In this document: one piece after another, positions 51,944-60,023 of the stretch
How positions within the stretch are numbered: the first letter of the stretch is position 1
Layout: every line of letters begins with the position of its first letter
Position numbers and translations under genes: made by a program
The notes under the pieces: model-generated
Told to the model about the DNA's origin: nothing
Databases searched by the model: none
What the model saw: the letters and a program-made list of their open reading frames with translations, nothing else
NCBI GenBank assembly: GCA_963702565.1
Contig: CAVPDE010000026.1
Location: forward strand, 1-64,000
DNA from: CAVPDE01 sp963702565
Lineage (GTDB): Bacteria > Desulfobacterota > DSM-4660 > Desulfatiglandales > HGW-15
Length of the DNA stretch: 64,000 nucleotides
Direction: 5' to 3'

Positions 51944-52416
51944 CAAGAGCCTCGTTCCGTAATCGCCGAGATGGCGAAACCATCCGCCAACGCGATAAGA
52001 GCCCAGAAGACGAGCTCGAGAGCGATAAGGCCAAGAGGTTCTCCCAACTGATTGAAGGGTGTGAAAAATTCCCAGAAGAGAAAGGTCATGACGAAAACCA
52101 GCAACGCAAAACGAAATCCCCGTTTGGCAACACCTGTCGGCCAGGATGGACAAAGCCACCGGTACAAATACGCGTGCACAATCCCAAAACCTATAATCCC
52201 AAGGATGATGGGAAGAGGTCGGTTGACCACAAGGGGCAAAGGTTCGAGTTCTGTCCACACCGCGATGAGCTTGCGGCTCTGGAACTCGGGATTGAGCAGG
52301 ATGCCCTTCCCATCGGTGCCTAACCCGATGAACCGAAATGTCATCAGCATCACGAGGTTCATGGCGCAACCGCCCGCCACTCCCGCGAGGACGCTTCTCA
52401 GATGTGATGCACTCAT
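51943..52416 (-). CDS. Hypothetical four-helix membrane protein
   Basis: A 157-residue protein with about four hydrophobic helices (VLAGVAGGCAMNLVMLMTF, LPIILGIIGFGIVHAYLY, FALLVFVMTFLFWEFFTPF and LIALELVFWALIALADGF). GAGGGG before ATG supports the start. No family recognised. It is co-transcribed and translationally coupled with the amidohydrolase. Confidence 0.72.
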   Translation of the reverse strand: MSASHLRSVLAGVAGGCAMNLVMLMTFRFIGLGTDGKGILLNPEFQSRKLIAVWTELEPLPLVVNRPLPIILGIIGFGIVHAYLYRWLCPSWPTGVAKRGFRFALLVFVMTFLFWEFFTPFNQLGEPLGLIALELVFWALIALADGFAISAITERGS

Positions 52417-52431
52417 TTTTTCACCCCTCGC

Positions 52432-52497
52432 TTACTCGAACGCGGTGGCTGCAAGGATGATGACGACACTCAGCGCTACCTTGATGAACACCTGCAT
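52432..52497 (-). CDS. Candidate 21-residue membrane peptide
   Basis: A very short frame, MQVFIKVALSVVIILAATAF plus Glu, lies between the flavin-reductase-like gene and the membrane-protein gene. It is preceded by GAGAGAAG at the right distance and its stop lies 15 bases before the next ATG. It would be a single membrane helix. Its position and hydrophobicity argue for a real small protein or coupling peptide, but nothing else supports it. Confidence 0.4.
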   Translation of the reverse strand: MQVFIKVALSVVIILAATAFE

Positions 52498-52516
52498 GGG
52501 CTTCTCTCTTCCAACA

Positions 52517-53083
52517 CTATTTCTTCTTCAGGGCTTTGCCGATGCCCCAAGCCTTGCCGAGTTTTTCGCCTACTGACCAATAGTGGTTGTCAGGCATGCT
52601 CAGCGTGAAGGGGTTTATTTTCTTTATGTCCAACTGATTATCGGTCATATATCTTTCTTCCGTAAACACCTCTTTGGGCTCGCCGATATAAAGCACATCG
52701 AACGGCAGTTTGACGGCCTCGTAGAGAGTGCATGACATAGACACCGGGCATTCCTTGATGAGCGGAGCATGGGCCAGTTCCCCATAAAACACCTCGAAAA
52801 GCTCGGACTTGTCGGTTTTGCCGCCTGAAACCAGACCACAATAATCCGTCTTCTCCATCAGTGAGACATCAGGGATGTTGATGCTGAAGGTTCTGTTTGC
52901 TTCGATCCCTTTGCTGGTGTGGTGAGGACCCAATGCAATCAACATTAGGGGGGGCTTGAAATTCACTCTTGAAACCCATGCAGCAGCCATGAAATTCGCT
53001 TTTCCCTCGACCACAGAACCCACCAGCACCATGGGCATGGGGTACAAGAAAGCCGCACCGCTATCGATCTTGATTTTGCTCAT
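52517..53083 (-). CDS. Flavin reductase-like domain protein
   Basis: A 188-residue FMN-binding split-barrel protein started at ATG 53083 behind AAGGAGGG. It has PMPMVLVGSVVEGKANFMAA, the FKPPLMLIALGPHHTSKG core and FSINIPDVSLMEKTDYCGLV with VSGGKTDK, typical of the DIM6/NTAB flavin reductase family. It may reduce flavin or act as an FMN-binding electron carrier. It stands in a minus-strand group of small genes with a VOC protein directly upstream. Confidence 0.87.
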   Translation of the reverse strand: MSKIKIDSGAAFLYPMPMVLVGSVVEGKANFMAAAWVSRVNFKPPLMLIALGPHHTSKGIEANRTFSINIPDVSLMEKTDYCGLVSGGKTDKSELFEVFYGELAHAPLIKECPVSMSCTLYEAVKLPFDVLYIGEPKEVFTEERYMTDNQLDIKKINPFTLSMPDNHYWSVGEKLGKAWGIGKALKKK

Positions 53084-53096
53084 GTTTTGTCCCTCC

Positions 53097-53549
53097 TTAT
53101 TTCCTCCAGTTTTGTATCTCGACAATGTTCCCTTCGGGATCAGCAAGATACTGAAAGGTCAGCAAACCCACTCCAGGCACCTCTCGCACCGTAAGCTCAC
53201 CGACGGCAGATCCGCCATGGCTAAAAACCGCCTGCGCTGCAGCTGCAACGTCATCGACCGCAAAGGCAATATGAGTAAATCCCGGGGTATTCGCCTTGAC
53301 CGAAGGGTGCTCCGGCATGGAGCCATACTGAAAAATCTCGAGGGTGGGGCCGTCGTCTCCGCATCCCGGAAGCCGCAGGTGCATCCCGAAGAGGTGTGCC
53401 CCGCTGATCCCTGTTGCCTTGTCCACCCACTCTCCGGACAAGTCCCGCTCAGGCGGAACAGGCACGCATCCGAAGACCTCCTGGTAGAAGGCGGCCAGTC
53501 GCTTCCAGTCTTTGGCGATCAAGTTCGTATGAGCGTATTTGGTCGGCAT
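53097..53549 (-). CDS. VOC (glyoxalase/dioxygenase fold) family protein
   Basis: A 150-residue VOC protein started at ATG 53549 behind AAGGAGCC. The paired beta-alpha-beta modules are marked by YAHTNLIAKDWKRLAAFYQE and the C-terminal TFQYLADPEGNIVEIQNW; a metal histidine is in the first module and a glutamate in GNIVEIQ. Glyoxalase, epimerase or lyase function is possible. It is 13 bases upstream of the flavin reductase gene. Confidence 0.87.
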   Translation of the reverse strand: MPTKYAHTNLIAKDWKRLAAFYQEVFGCVPVPPERDLSGEWVDKATGISGAHLFGMHLRLPGCGDDGPTLEIFQYGSMPEHPSVKANTPGFTHIAFAVDDVAAAAQAVFSHGGSAVGELTVREVPGVGLLTFQYLADPEGNIVEIQNWRK

Positions 53550-53602
53550 CTTGGCTCCTTCCTTGTTTTCGTATGGGGGTCCCGCGTCCCCAGTCCATAG
53601 GG

Positions 53603-54040
53603 CTAGTCGCAGTTTGGGCTCAGGCCCGCTTGTTCTCGTGCCTTTGGATTGCAAAAGACAGGGAATTCGAATGTAATTTCTCCGTGTGGTTCGTTCCGTA
53701 TGAGTTCAATAACCTTTCTCTTGATGATGCCTTCGGATTGAAGCCCGTTCAGGGCTTCATCAATCACCACGGGGTCGAAAGAGCCGATAAGGCGCTTGGA
53801 GATCATCCACTCCGTTCGAGTATCTTTTGAGACATATTGAAGAATGGCGTGCCTTGCTTGATCCACAGAACGCGCGAATTGCAGAAAGAACCAGGTCTGT
53901 GCTGCAAAGACGAGGGTCAGGGTCAGAATCACGGCTCCGAGAACTTTTCGGTTCATCTTTCGAAAGAAAAGGAGGGAGCCAATGCTTATCGCAAGACCGA
54001 GCACTGTGATCAACTTCTCCGGCGTGAAAATGGAATTCAT
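53603..54040 (-). CDS. Hypothetical membrane protein with possible winged-helix tail
   Basis: A 145-residue protein started at ATG 54040 behind AAGGAGAAG. Two N-terminal hydrophobic helices (LITVLGLAISIGSLLFF and VLGAVILTLTLVFAAQTWFF) are followed by a soluble part. That part (WMISKRLIGSFDPVVIDEAL, then NGLQSEGIIKRKVIELIRN) has the pattern of a small winged helix. Family not recognised. Codon use is normal. Confidence 0.65.
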   Translation of the reverse strand: MNSIFTPEKLITVLGLAISIGSLLFFRKMNRKVLGAVILTLTLVFAAQTWFFLQFARSVDQARHAILQYVSKDTRTEWMISKRLIGSFDPVVIDEALNGLQSEGIIKRKVIELIRNEPHGEITFEFPVFCNPKAREQAGLSPNCD

Positions 54041-54045
54041 TCGGT

Positions 54046-54384
54046 TTACTTCTCCTTCGGCGCAGTATCGGCTAAATCTCGTTTTGCGGATATATCCAGT
54101 ATTCTGACCGGTTGATCGAAAGTTTTCCAACCATGGCGCCTGCCGGAAGGTATAAAATAGCAATCGTTCGCATTTAGCAATCGGCGCTCTTGACCTACAA
54201 ACATCTCGATTTGGCCTTCCAGGACAATACCACACTGGTCGAACGAATGCTCATGCCCTGTATCTTCCCTTCCTAGATCTATCTTCATGCACACCATAAT
54301 CAAGTTATCCCCAATTTCAGCCTTGCTCATAATCCCCGGCCTGAACTGTTCCAATTTCAATGTTCCCAGGTTCCAAAAAGACAT
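54046..54384 (-). CDS. Cupin-domain protein
   Basis: A 112-residue cupin started at ATG 54384 behind AAGGAGGG. Motif 1 is EDTGHEHSFDQCGIVLEGQI and motif 2 is LLNANDCYFIPSGRRHGWK. It ends 5 bases before the start of the hypothetical membrane protein gene. It is one of several single-cupin proteins in this window; ligand unknown. Confidence 0.85.
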   Translation of the reverse strand: MSFWNLGTLKLEQFRPGIMSKAEIGDNLIMVCMKIDLGREDTGHEHSFDQCGIVLEGQIEMFVGQERRLLNANDCYFIPSGRRHGWKTFDQPVRILDISAKRDLADTAPKEK

Positions 54385-54417
54385 GGGTCCCTCCTTTTCG
54401 CCCAAATCCTTGCCGGT

Positions 54418-54552
54418 TCATTCGTAGAGCTTCTTGAGCAGCCACGCCATCCTTTGCCCAAGCGCACTTGCCAGCATCAGGCCTTCTTCATCCTTTTCCA
54501 CATCCCTCTTGCCGTCTTTCCTGGGGCTTCCATTGAATCCAAGTACCTTCAT
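54418..54552 (-). pseudogene. Internally deleted flavodoxin-like (FMN reductase) gene remnant
   Basis: A 44-codon frame begins MKVLGFNGSPRKDGKR, the exact opening and phosphate loop of NAD(P)H-dependent FMN reductase/iron-sulfur flavoprotein families (normally ~190-250 residues). It then jumps to an acidic helix and ends EGLMLASALGQRMAWLLKKL, which looks like the usual C-terminal helix. A perfect ribosome-binding site (AAAGGAGAG) precedes the ATG. The middle of the protein is missing, so it is most likely a deletion remnant, possibly still translated. Confidence 0.6.
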
Positions 54553-54574
54553 CTCCACTCTCCTTTCGGAAGGA

Positions 54575-55657
54575 GGGACGTTCTTGATATATTGCTATTC
54601 TAGCCATTCTCCCCTTATCTCCTCGCGTTCCAGTATCGCTGGCGCACGGGCTATTGACCTGCTTACGGCAGAAGGACTGATTCCGAGCTCCGTCGCAAGC
54701 GATACAGAGGTCATCCCTATTTTACGCACGCCCAAGTAGCACAGAACCGCACGGGCTTTGGCTATGGCAGGAACCTTGCTTGCGGATTGAAGAGATTCTG
54801 GGTCTATACCGAAATGCGCGGAGACTTTTTCTGACAGCCATTTTAGGTTCATTCCCTTTTTCCTGAGGAGGGACCTCTTCTCCCATTCCTCCTCTGACTC
54901 CCTCAAAACGCGCTCAACAAAATCGGATCCTCCCAAAATCCGCTCGTCGGCCCTTACAGCCTCTCCCGATTTGTGCAGTTCATCCAGCCCCTTCCACCCT
55001 CCCACAGAGCGCAGCAATCCTCCGCCCGCTAATTCCGGCCGTCGCCCCTGCGCGACCCCCTCCGAAACATAGGATACATAAGCCGACCTGGCCTCCTTCT
55101 CCGTGTGTCCGAAATATCGTAGAACGTAATCTCTATCCTGCCAGTTTCTCTTCTTCCTACCCATGAGCACGGAATGCCCTGAGTAAGCATAGAAGCCAAG
55201 CTCCCTGAGATCATGCACTAGTCCAGCCCGAAGGGGATTCAGATGGATATAGCGCACAAGCTCCCGTAGGTAGGCATCTTCCTCGCAAAGGATAGACTTG
55301 TAACGGTTTTGAAAGAGATGCCCGTGACGAGAATAACGCCGGTTAAAGGTCACGGCATAGCCGGTCAGGAGCTTTCTCATGACGCGGGCAATGGGAATTC
55401 TTCCTGTTCGGAGAAGAAAATGAGCATGATTGGTAAGCAAAGACCATGCGTAGCAAGGGGTCGAGCTTGCCATCAGGATTCCGCCAAGTCGATCAAGAAA
55501 GGACTCGCGATCTTCATCGTTTCGAAAAATCGCTGTCCGGTCGATCCCTCGGATCATCACATGGTGGAGTGCCCCAGGCGCGTCTAATCGTGATTGACGT
55601 GGCATTCGGTTCTCCTAGCGCAACGAAAACAGAATGTCAACATATCAAGAACGTCCC
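54575..55657 (-). mobile_element. RAYT transposase element with 20-bp inverted ends
   Basis: GGGACGTTCTTGATATATTG (54575-54594) and CAACATATCAAGAACGTCCC (55638-55657) are inverted repeats with 19 of 20 positions matching. They bracket a single Y1-type transposase gene. A diverged third copy of the right end, CAATATGTCAAGAATGCCCC, lies at 55745-55764, and a weaker one near 59871. The element abuts the truncated flavodoxin remnant. Confidence 0.75.
54595..55605 (-). CDS. REP-associated tyrosine transposase (IS200-like Y1 domain)
   Basis: A 336-residue protein. Residues ~1-125 hold the Y1 transposase domain: start MPRQSRLDAPGALHHVMIRG, the HUH-type histidines in LLTNHAHFLLRTG, and the catalytic-tyrosine helix region YAVTFNRRYSRHGHLFQNRY, then YLRELVRYIHLNPLRAGLV. 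The C-terminal ~80 residues include a DnaA-like helix-turn-helix (VSLATELGISPSAVSRSIA). Such proteins act on palindromic REP sequences. It appears intact. Confidence 0.9.
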   Translation of the reverse strand: MPRQSRLDAPGALHHVMIRGIDRTAIFRNDEDRESFLDRLGGILMASSTPCYAWSLLTNHAHFLLRTGRIPIARVMRKLLTGYAVTFNRRYSRHGHLFQNRYKSILCEEDAYLRELVRYIHLNPLRAGLVHDLRELGFYAYSGHSVLMGRKKRNWQDRDYVLRYFGHTEKEARSAYVSYVSEGVAQGRRPELAGGGLLRSVGGWKGLDELHKSGEAVRADERILGGSDFVERVLRESEEEWEKRSLLRKKGMNLKWLSEKVSAHFGIDPESLQSASKVPAIAKARAVLCYLGVRKIGMTSVSLATELGISPSAVSRSIARAPAILEREEIRGEWLE

Positions 55658-55832
55658 GCCTTTCTCAAATGGTTGTCTTGGTCCGACCCGACCCACCACG
55701 GCCTTTACTCCCATTCAATTCATTTGCAGCCATGGTTAGAATATCAATATGTCAAGAATGCCCCTCCCCTAGCGGGAGAGCAGTTCCCCTCGGCGCGACG
55801 AAGTCGTCCCTCTGATCCACAGAAGCTCATTC

Positions 55833-56153
55833 TCAGGCAAACGGTTGCTTGGGTTTTCTCACAAATAATGGCTTGCCTCGTGACCGGTAAATAAGCCCCA
55901 GCAATATGCCCCCAAATACAAATCCAAGAAAGATTAGAGGGGCTATGACTACAGCAACCAACCCTTTCTCACCCTCGGCGGTAGAAATTTGGAGATAGGC
56001 AACTGTGATTCCGACCACGATACTTATGGCAAAGCATTTAATAACAGGATGGCTAATAGTTTGCCTGTAGGCGAGCCAATGACCGATCTCGACAAAAAGA
56101 ATGGTGGGAACTAGGCACACAATCAGACCCCAAAGAATGAGGGCAACTTCCAT
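55833..56153 (-). CDS. Small hypothetical membrane protein
   Basis: A 106-residue protein with three hydrophobic helices (VALILWGLIVCLVPTILFV, VIKCFAISIVVGITVAYL and VAVVIAPLIFLGFVFGGILL) and a short basic tail. AAGGAGAG lies before the ATG. No family recognised. It is a lone gene amid repeat-rich sequence next to the transposase. Confidence 0.6.
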   Translation of the reverse strand: MEVALILWGLIVCLVPTILFVEIGHWLAYRQTISHPVIKCFAISIVVGITVAYLQISTAEGEKGLVAVVIAPLIFLGFVFGGILLGLIYRSRGKPLFVRKPKQPFA

Positions 56154-56869
56154 TGTACTCTCCTTCCAAAGGTAGGCCGTAAGGTCCTATGGTCCCCGGA
56201 GTTCGACACGACGCCTTCATGCGATGCCTCATGAAGGCCATAGAAGGTATCCCTTGCTCAAGAGAACACAATAGGCGGAAAGGAAGAAACTTATAATATT
56301 ATGTGCGTCCCCTCAATGCCCACAGCCGTCATCTTATCCAACGGTAAGGCGAATTCCATGCCTGTTGCCCTCCCCTGAACTAACGCATAGGGCAAAGGCT
56401 ATCGCATCGGGGGAAAAACTTCAAGGGATAGACTAGGGCCGCTGAAGGGTTAAGACTCTTGGTGTTAGACCCCCAGGGTATCCCATGATCCTATCCGAAA
56501 GTTAAGAAAGTCAAAGGGTTACCTCAAAGCCCCGGGCACGTGGAAGTCATAGAAGTGACCCACTTGTTGTAGAGCACACAGGGAGCGGAAAACCTATAAT
56601 ATTATGTCCCCCCTTCATCCTATGTCTTTGATAAAAGCCAGGGATATTCCCAAAACCCCGGTCGAGAGGGTAAGGATAGCATTGTCAAACTTTTCGGAAT
56701 TCGATAGGTTTCGGGTAAGGAGATCTTGTCTCGTGCTCGCGTAGATTTTCCTTCTTTCCTCTTTGTCTTCGTGGGTACTCATTAAACACCGTCTTTTGTC
56801 GGGCTCTAACGAGTCTCTTCAGCGGGCGCAGCTTTTTGCGATCCGCTGCAAGAGCATGGTTAGCCCTCC
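56154..56869. other. Gene-free stretch with a diverged direct repeat
   Basis: About 700 bases without a supported gene. Segments 56239-56313 and 56547-56612 are diverged direct repeats: each runs from 'catagaag' through 'agagcacaca/agagaacaca' and a 'gcggaa' block to the same core TATAATATTATGT (56292-56304 and 56595-56607) followed by C-rich sequence. The core looks like a very strong -10 box, but it is placed in a repeat near a transposase. Confidence 0.5.
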
Positions 56870-57478
56870 CTATTTGATGAGAAGGTTATCAAGTGGCAGC
56901 CTTTTTCTGGGTTCAGGAGACTCTGCCGGATAGCCTATTGGCAGTAAGGCGACAACGAAAATATTTTCATCCCAGCCAAATAAGCTCCTTATCATGTCAG
57001 CATTAATTAATCTTATCCAGCAGGTGCCCAAACCGAAGTCCAAGGCTCTCAAGACTATGTGCTCGATAGCTATGGCAACATTTGCGGCAATTTGAGGCCC
57101 TATTTGATCAAGAGTATAAGACCTCGCTTGTTCTACTCTTTTGACAAGGATCTTTACAATCTTGTCCTCGACCGCCTTTATTTTCCCAAGGTCCTGTGCA
57201 CCGGAAGCAGATCCATCGAGATAGCCTTTGATGTCCGCACAGCAGACAGTCACGACAGGTGCCTCAGCGATGAATATCTGATCATAAGCTGCTAGTGCCA
57301 GTTGGAGTTTTGTTTCCGCTTGTTTTATAACTTTAAAACGCCATGGTTGAGCATTGCATCCTGACGGTGCCAGCCTTGCAGACTCCAGCAATTCTTTAAT
57401 ACATTCATCAGGAACTGGATCAGGCTTGAATCTACGGATGCTCCGTCTGTTTTTTATTGCATCTTTCGTTGTTAACAT
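56870..57478 (-). CDS. Nitroreductase family protein
   Basis: A 202-residue FMN-dependent nitroreductase-like protein. It opens with AIKNRRSIRRFKPDPVPDEC and SARLAPSGCNAQPWRFKVI, the FMN-contact segments, and ends with the FGLGTCWIRLINADMIRSLF and ALLPIGYPAE blocks. It would use NAD(P)H to reduce nitro, quinone or similar groups. It lies 55 bases after the selenoprotein gene in the same direction, so they may be co-transcribed. Confidence 0.9.
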   Translation of the reverse strand: MLTTKDAIKNRRSIRRFKPDPVPDECIKELLESARLAPSGCNAQPWRFKVIKQAETKLQLALAAYDQIFIAEAPVVTVCCADIKGYLDGSASGAQDLGKIKAVEDKIVKILVKRVEQARSYTLDQIGPQIAANVAIAIEHIVLRALDFGLGTCWIRLINADMIRSLFGWDENIFVVALLPIGYPAESPEPRKRLPLDNLLIK

Positions 57479-57533
57479 ATTGCCTTATCCTATCGACCTG
57501 CCTTGTCTGTTTTATCCGGGGCTAACAGGGGCG

Positions 57534-58328
57534 TCACCCGGAGCCGGCAGTTTCGGCGATCGGGTGCACGCGATCGTTGGGCAATTCATGATCGTGTTCT
57601 TTCAAGGTCCGAAAAGCCACGGCGGCTTTCAGAAAAGCGAGGACAATTGGATGAGGGTTGCCCGGCTTTGAGGACAGCTGAGGAAGAAAAAGGGTTGCCA
57701 CAAAGAAAGGATGGGAAGTAAGCTCAACAATTCTTGCGTTTCCGTCACTGTCCTTGCCAACAACACGAAGAGCACCCTGCATGATGTCGTTCCGATACGT
57801 TTCGTTGAGCCCGTAGTTGCAGGTGAATTGCTCAGTGGCTCGGTTCTTTCCATATGCCTCGAAGGCTAAGGTGCCAGGTGTAACCAAAACCTCTTGTTCG
57901 ACACCGGCAAGGGAGCACACGAGACGGCTTATGACGAGAGCGGGAGAAGCGGGCGCGGTCTCCTCAAAATCAGCATCTCGTATGCCCGCAACATTTCGCG
58001 CATACTCTACCAGAGCATGCTGAAAGCCGCTTCAGGTTCCCAGGAACGGCCACCTTCGTTCCCTGGTAAACCGGATTGCTTCCAACGCGCCGTTCATGCT
58101 CCTGTATGGACCCCCGGGAGCACAGAAGATGCCGTCATACTCCTCCAACTTGCCGTGGTCCGCCGCAGTCTCCAATGCCTGTGTAGGAATCCAATCGGCG
58201 CTGACCGCAGCCGTTACTCTCTCTGCCGCGTGACGCAAAGCCTCGTTCGTAGCCTTGTGTGACGGGCGCTCAGCCTCAAAGTCCCCCACAATTGCGATTC
58301 TTACGTCAGCGGTCATTCTGTCCTTCAT
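57534..58328 (-). CDS. CTP synthase GATase-like protein, probable selenoprotein (in-frame TGA)
   Basis: A 264-residue class I glutamine-amidotransferase-like protein related to the CTP synthase C-terminal domain. It is continuous in one frame except for a TGA at 58032-58034 (residue 99). Before it the protein reads RVRIAIVGDF-like start, YDGIFCAPGGPYRSMNG and RRWPFLGT; after it SGFQHALVEYARN, FTCNYGLNETYRND and HPFFVATLFLPQLSSKPG. The TGA falls exactly where the catalytic Cys of GTC(S/G)G stands. A SECIS-like hairpin follows at the right distance. The His and Glu of the amidotransferase triad (FHPE in CTP synthase) are LPQ here, so glutaminase activity is unlikely. I recall a public family name 'CTP synthase C-terminal region-related (seleno)protein'. 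The Met at residue 5 is an alternative start. Confidence 0.82.
58000..58020 (-). promoter_or_regulatory. Bacterial SECIS-like hairpin
   Basis: On the minus strand GCATGCTCT-GGT-AGAGTATGC forms a 9-bp stem (one G-U pair) with the loop GGU. It begins 11 bases after the in-frame TGA, which puts the loop 20 bases from the TGA. A short stem with a G at the start of the apical loop 16-37 bases behind the UGA is the known bacterial SECIS pattern. Confidence 0.75.
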
Positions 58329-58958
58329 TTTTTTCCCAACAAGTGATTAAGTGGTTTCCGGTCATCTCCAAGGAATGTCGCCGACTTGCGAAATAGAACT
58401 GACACAAGGGCTTAGTTTTGCTCGATCAGGTAGTCGGTTAACACCCCAAATGGAATGAATACACCCTTTCCGGGTATCACCACCTGCTCACTTGTCGGCG
58501 GAACACTCTTCAATACGCTTTGGAGATGGGTGACTTTAATCGAGAGATAGGTTTTGGCTGGCTATTTTGGTTAGGCTGATAAATTGACCAAATACTCATC
58601 CAGCAAGAGAATGCTGAGTTAGGGAAAAACCCCGCTGGTCGGGCTCTGGTTTTGGGTATAATAGAGGGAAGTCAGCGGGAAATCAAGAGAATTCACCGCA
58701 GAGGCGCCGAGGCCGCAGAGAAATGCAAGGTGTACCTCTGCTCATGCCTGCGGAAGACAACCCCCGCAGTATCACGACCTGGCTTTTCCTTGACCCGCAA
58801 TGCGAGATGCCCTATAGTCCGAGCCCGAAATGGGCAGCCCTATCACCCAGGATCTTCCTCATCATTCAATCCCATTTTCTGTTCGAGTGGACAGTTTCGG
58901 GGCGTGAACCAGCGCCCAGGGGAATATCGGCGGAGAAGGCGGGGTGGGGAGAACAACG
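58329..58958. other. Gene-free stretch
   Basis: About 630 bases between the selenoprotein gene and the broken YitT gene. Open frames here are short, rich in unusual residues and lack family features. A fragment 'ttcaccgcagaggcgccgaggccgcagag' near 58690 resembles the short repeat upstream of livF. Confidence 0.45.
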
Positions 58959-59839
58959 ATGAAAGCTTCTCAGGTAATCAAGAACGGTATTGCAGCGCTG
59001 CCGCAGATCCTCTGGAACCTTACGCTGATCGCGTTGGGCAGCGTTCTTTGTGCGGTCGCCCTCAACGGAATCCTCATTCCCCGTCAATTTCTTGAGCGGC
59101 GGTTTCACCGGCCTGGCTCTCATCATCCACTATCTTGTTCCCGCATTTCCCCTCGGTGCCATCTACCTCCTTCTTAATATCCCCAACTATGCCTTTGGAT
59201 GGAAATATGTGGGACGACGATTTTTCCTCTACAGCATCGCTGGCATGTTCATTTTCTCAGCCGCCATTGAGGCTGATTCACATTACCCTTCCGGTCTACG
59301 ATTATCTGCTCAGCGCGCTGCTGGCAGGAGTCATCGTGGGGACCGGCTCTGGCCTTATCCTGAAGTCTCTTGGATCCGCAGGCGGTACGGACATCCTTTC
59401 CGTCATCCTTCTCAAGCTCTTCTCTATTCGCCTTGGCACCACGATCCTCGCATTCAACGGGATCATTCTGGCAGCGGCCGCCGTCCTCTTCAGTCTCGAG
59501 ATGGCTCTTTACACGCTTATCTATCTCTACATCAGCTCCTACATGCTTAATCTGGTGGTCACGGGATTGAACCAGCGTAAAGCCGTCTATATTATCTCGC
59601 CGCAATGGAAAGAAATCTCGCAGGAAATTATGAAAGAACTTCAGAGAGGCGTGACCATCCTCAAAGGGGAGGGAGGATACACAGGCAAAGAACAGCCTGT
59701 CCTGTACACGGTCATCACCTTCCGCGAACTGAGCCGGCTCAAAGGCTTGATCCGTCGGATGGATCCGGATGCCTTTGTCGTGGTCAGTGAAACCCTGGAG
59801 GTGATGGGTCATCGCATCGGCAACCAGCCCCACTGGTAG
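58959..59839 (+). pseudogene. YitT family membrane protein, broken by two frameshifts
   Basis: Homology to YitT (DUF161 + DUF2179) passes through three frames. Frame one: MKASQVIKNGIAALPQIL to GILIPRQF (58959 to ~59090). Frame two: FLSGGFTGLALIIHYLVPAF to MFIFSAAIEA (~59085-59275). Frame three: ITLPVYDYLLSALLAG through GSAGGTDILSVILLKLFS to the DUF2179 end EVMGHRIGNQPHW (~59285-59839). Two single-base shifts explain it. Neither lies in a long homopolymer. Either a decayed gene or sequencing error. Confidence 0.85.
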
Positions 59840-60023
59840 GACGCTCTCCATTCGCAGCCCTGGGCAAAAAATCAATATATCAAAAAAGAATGGCCCTCCT
59901 TGGTGAGGAAAAAGGAACTGGGTTCCGGCTTTCGCCGGAAGGACGACCCTTCGGCGGTCTTCACTTGACAAGGGCGACAAATGGCAGTAGATTGGCGACA
60001 GATGTCGTAAGGAGGTTTCCATC

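Noticed and set aside
58032..58034. Reading the TGA as an ordinary stop that splits two separate genes
   Set aside because: Both parts are in the same frame, join without loss of any family residue, and the TGA coincides with the nucleophile position with a SECIS-like hairpin behind it.
58652..59095. 147-codon plus-strand frame overlapping the start of the YitT gene
   Set aside because: Runs through a short repeat and is rich in Arg, Ser and Cys; the YitT reading explains the 3' part better.
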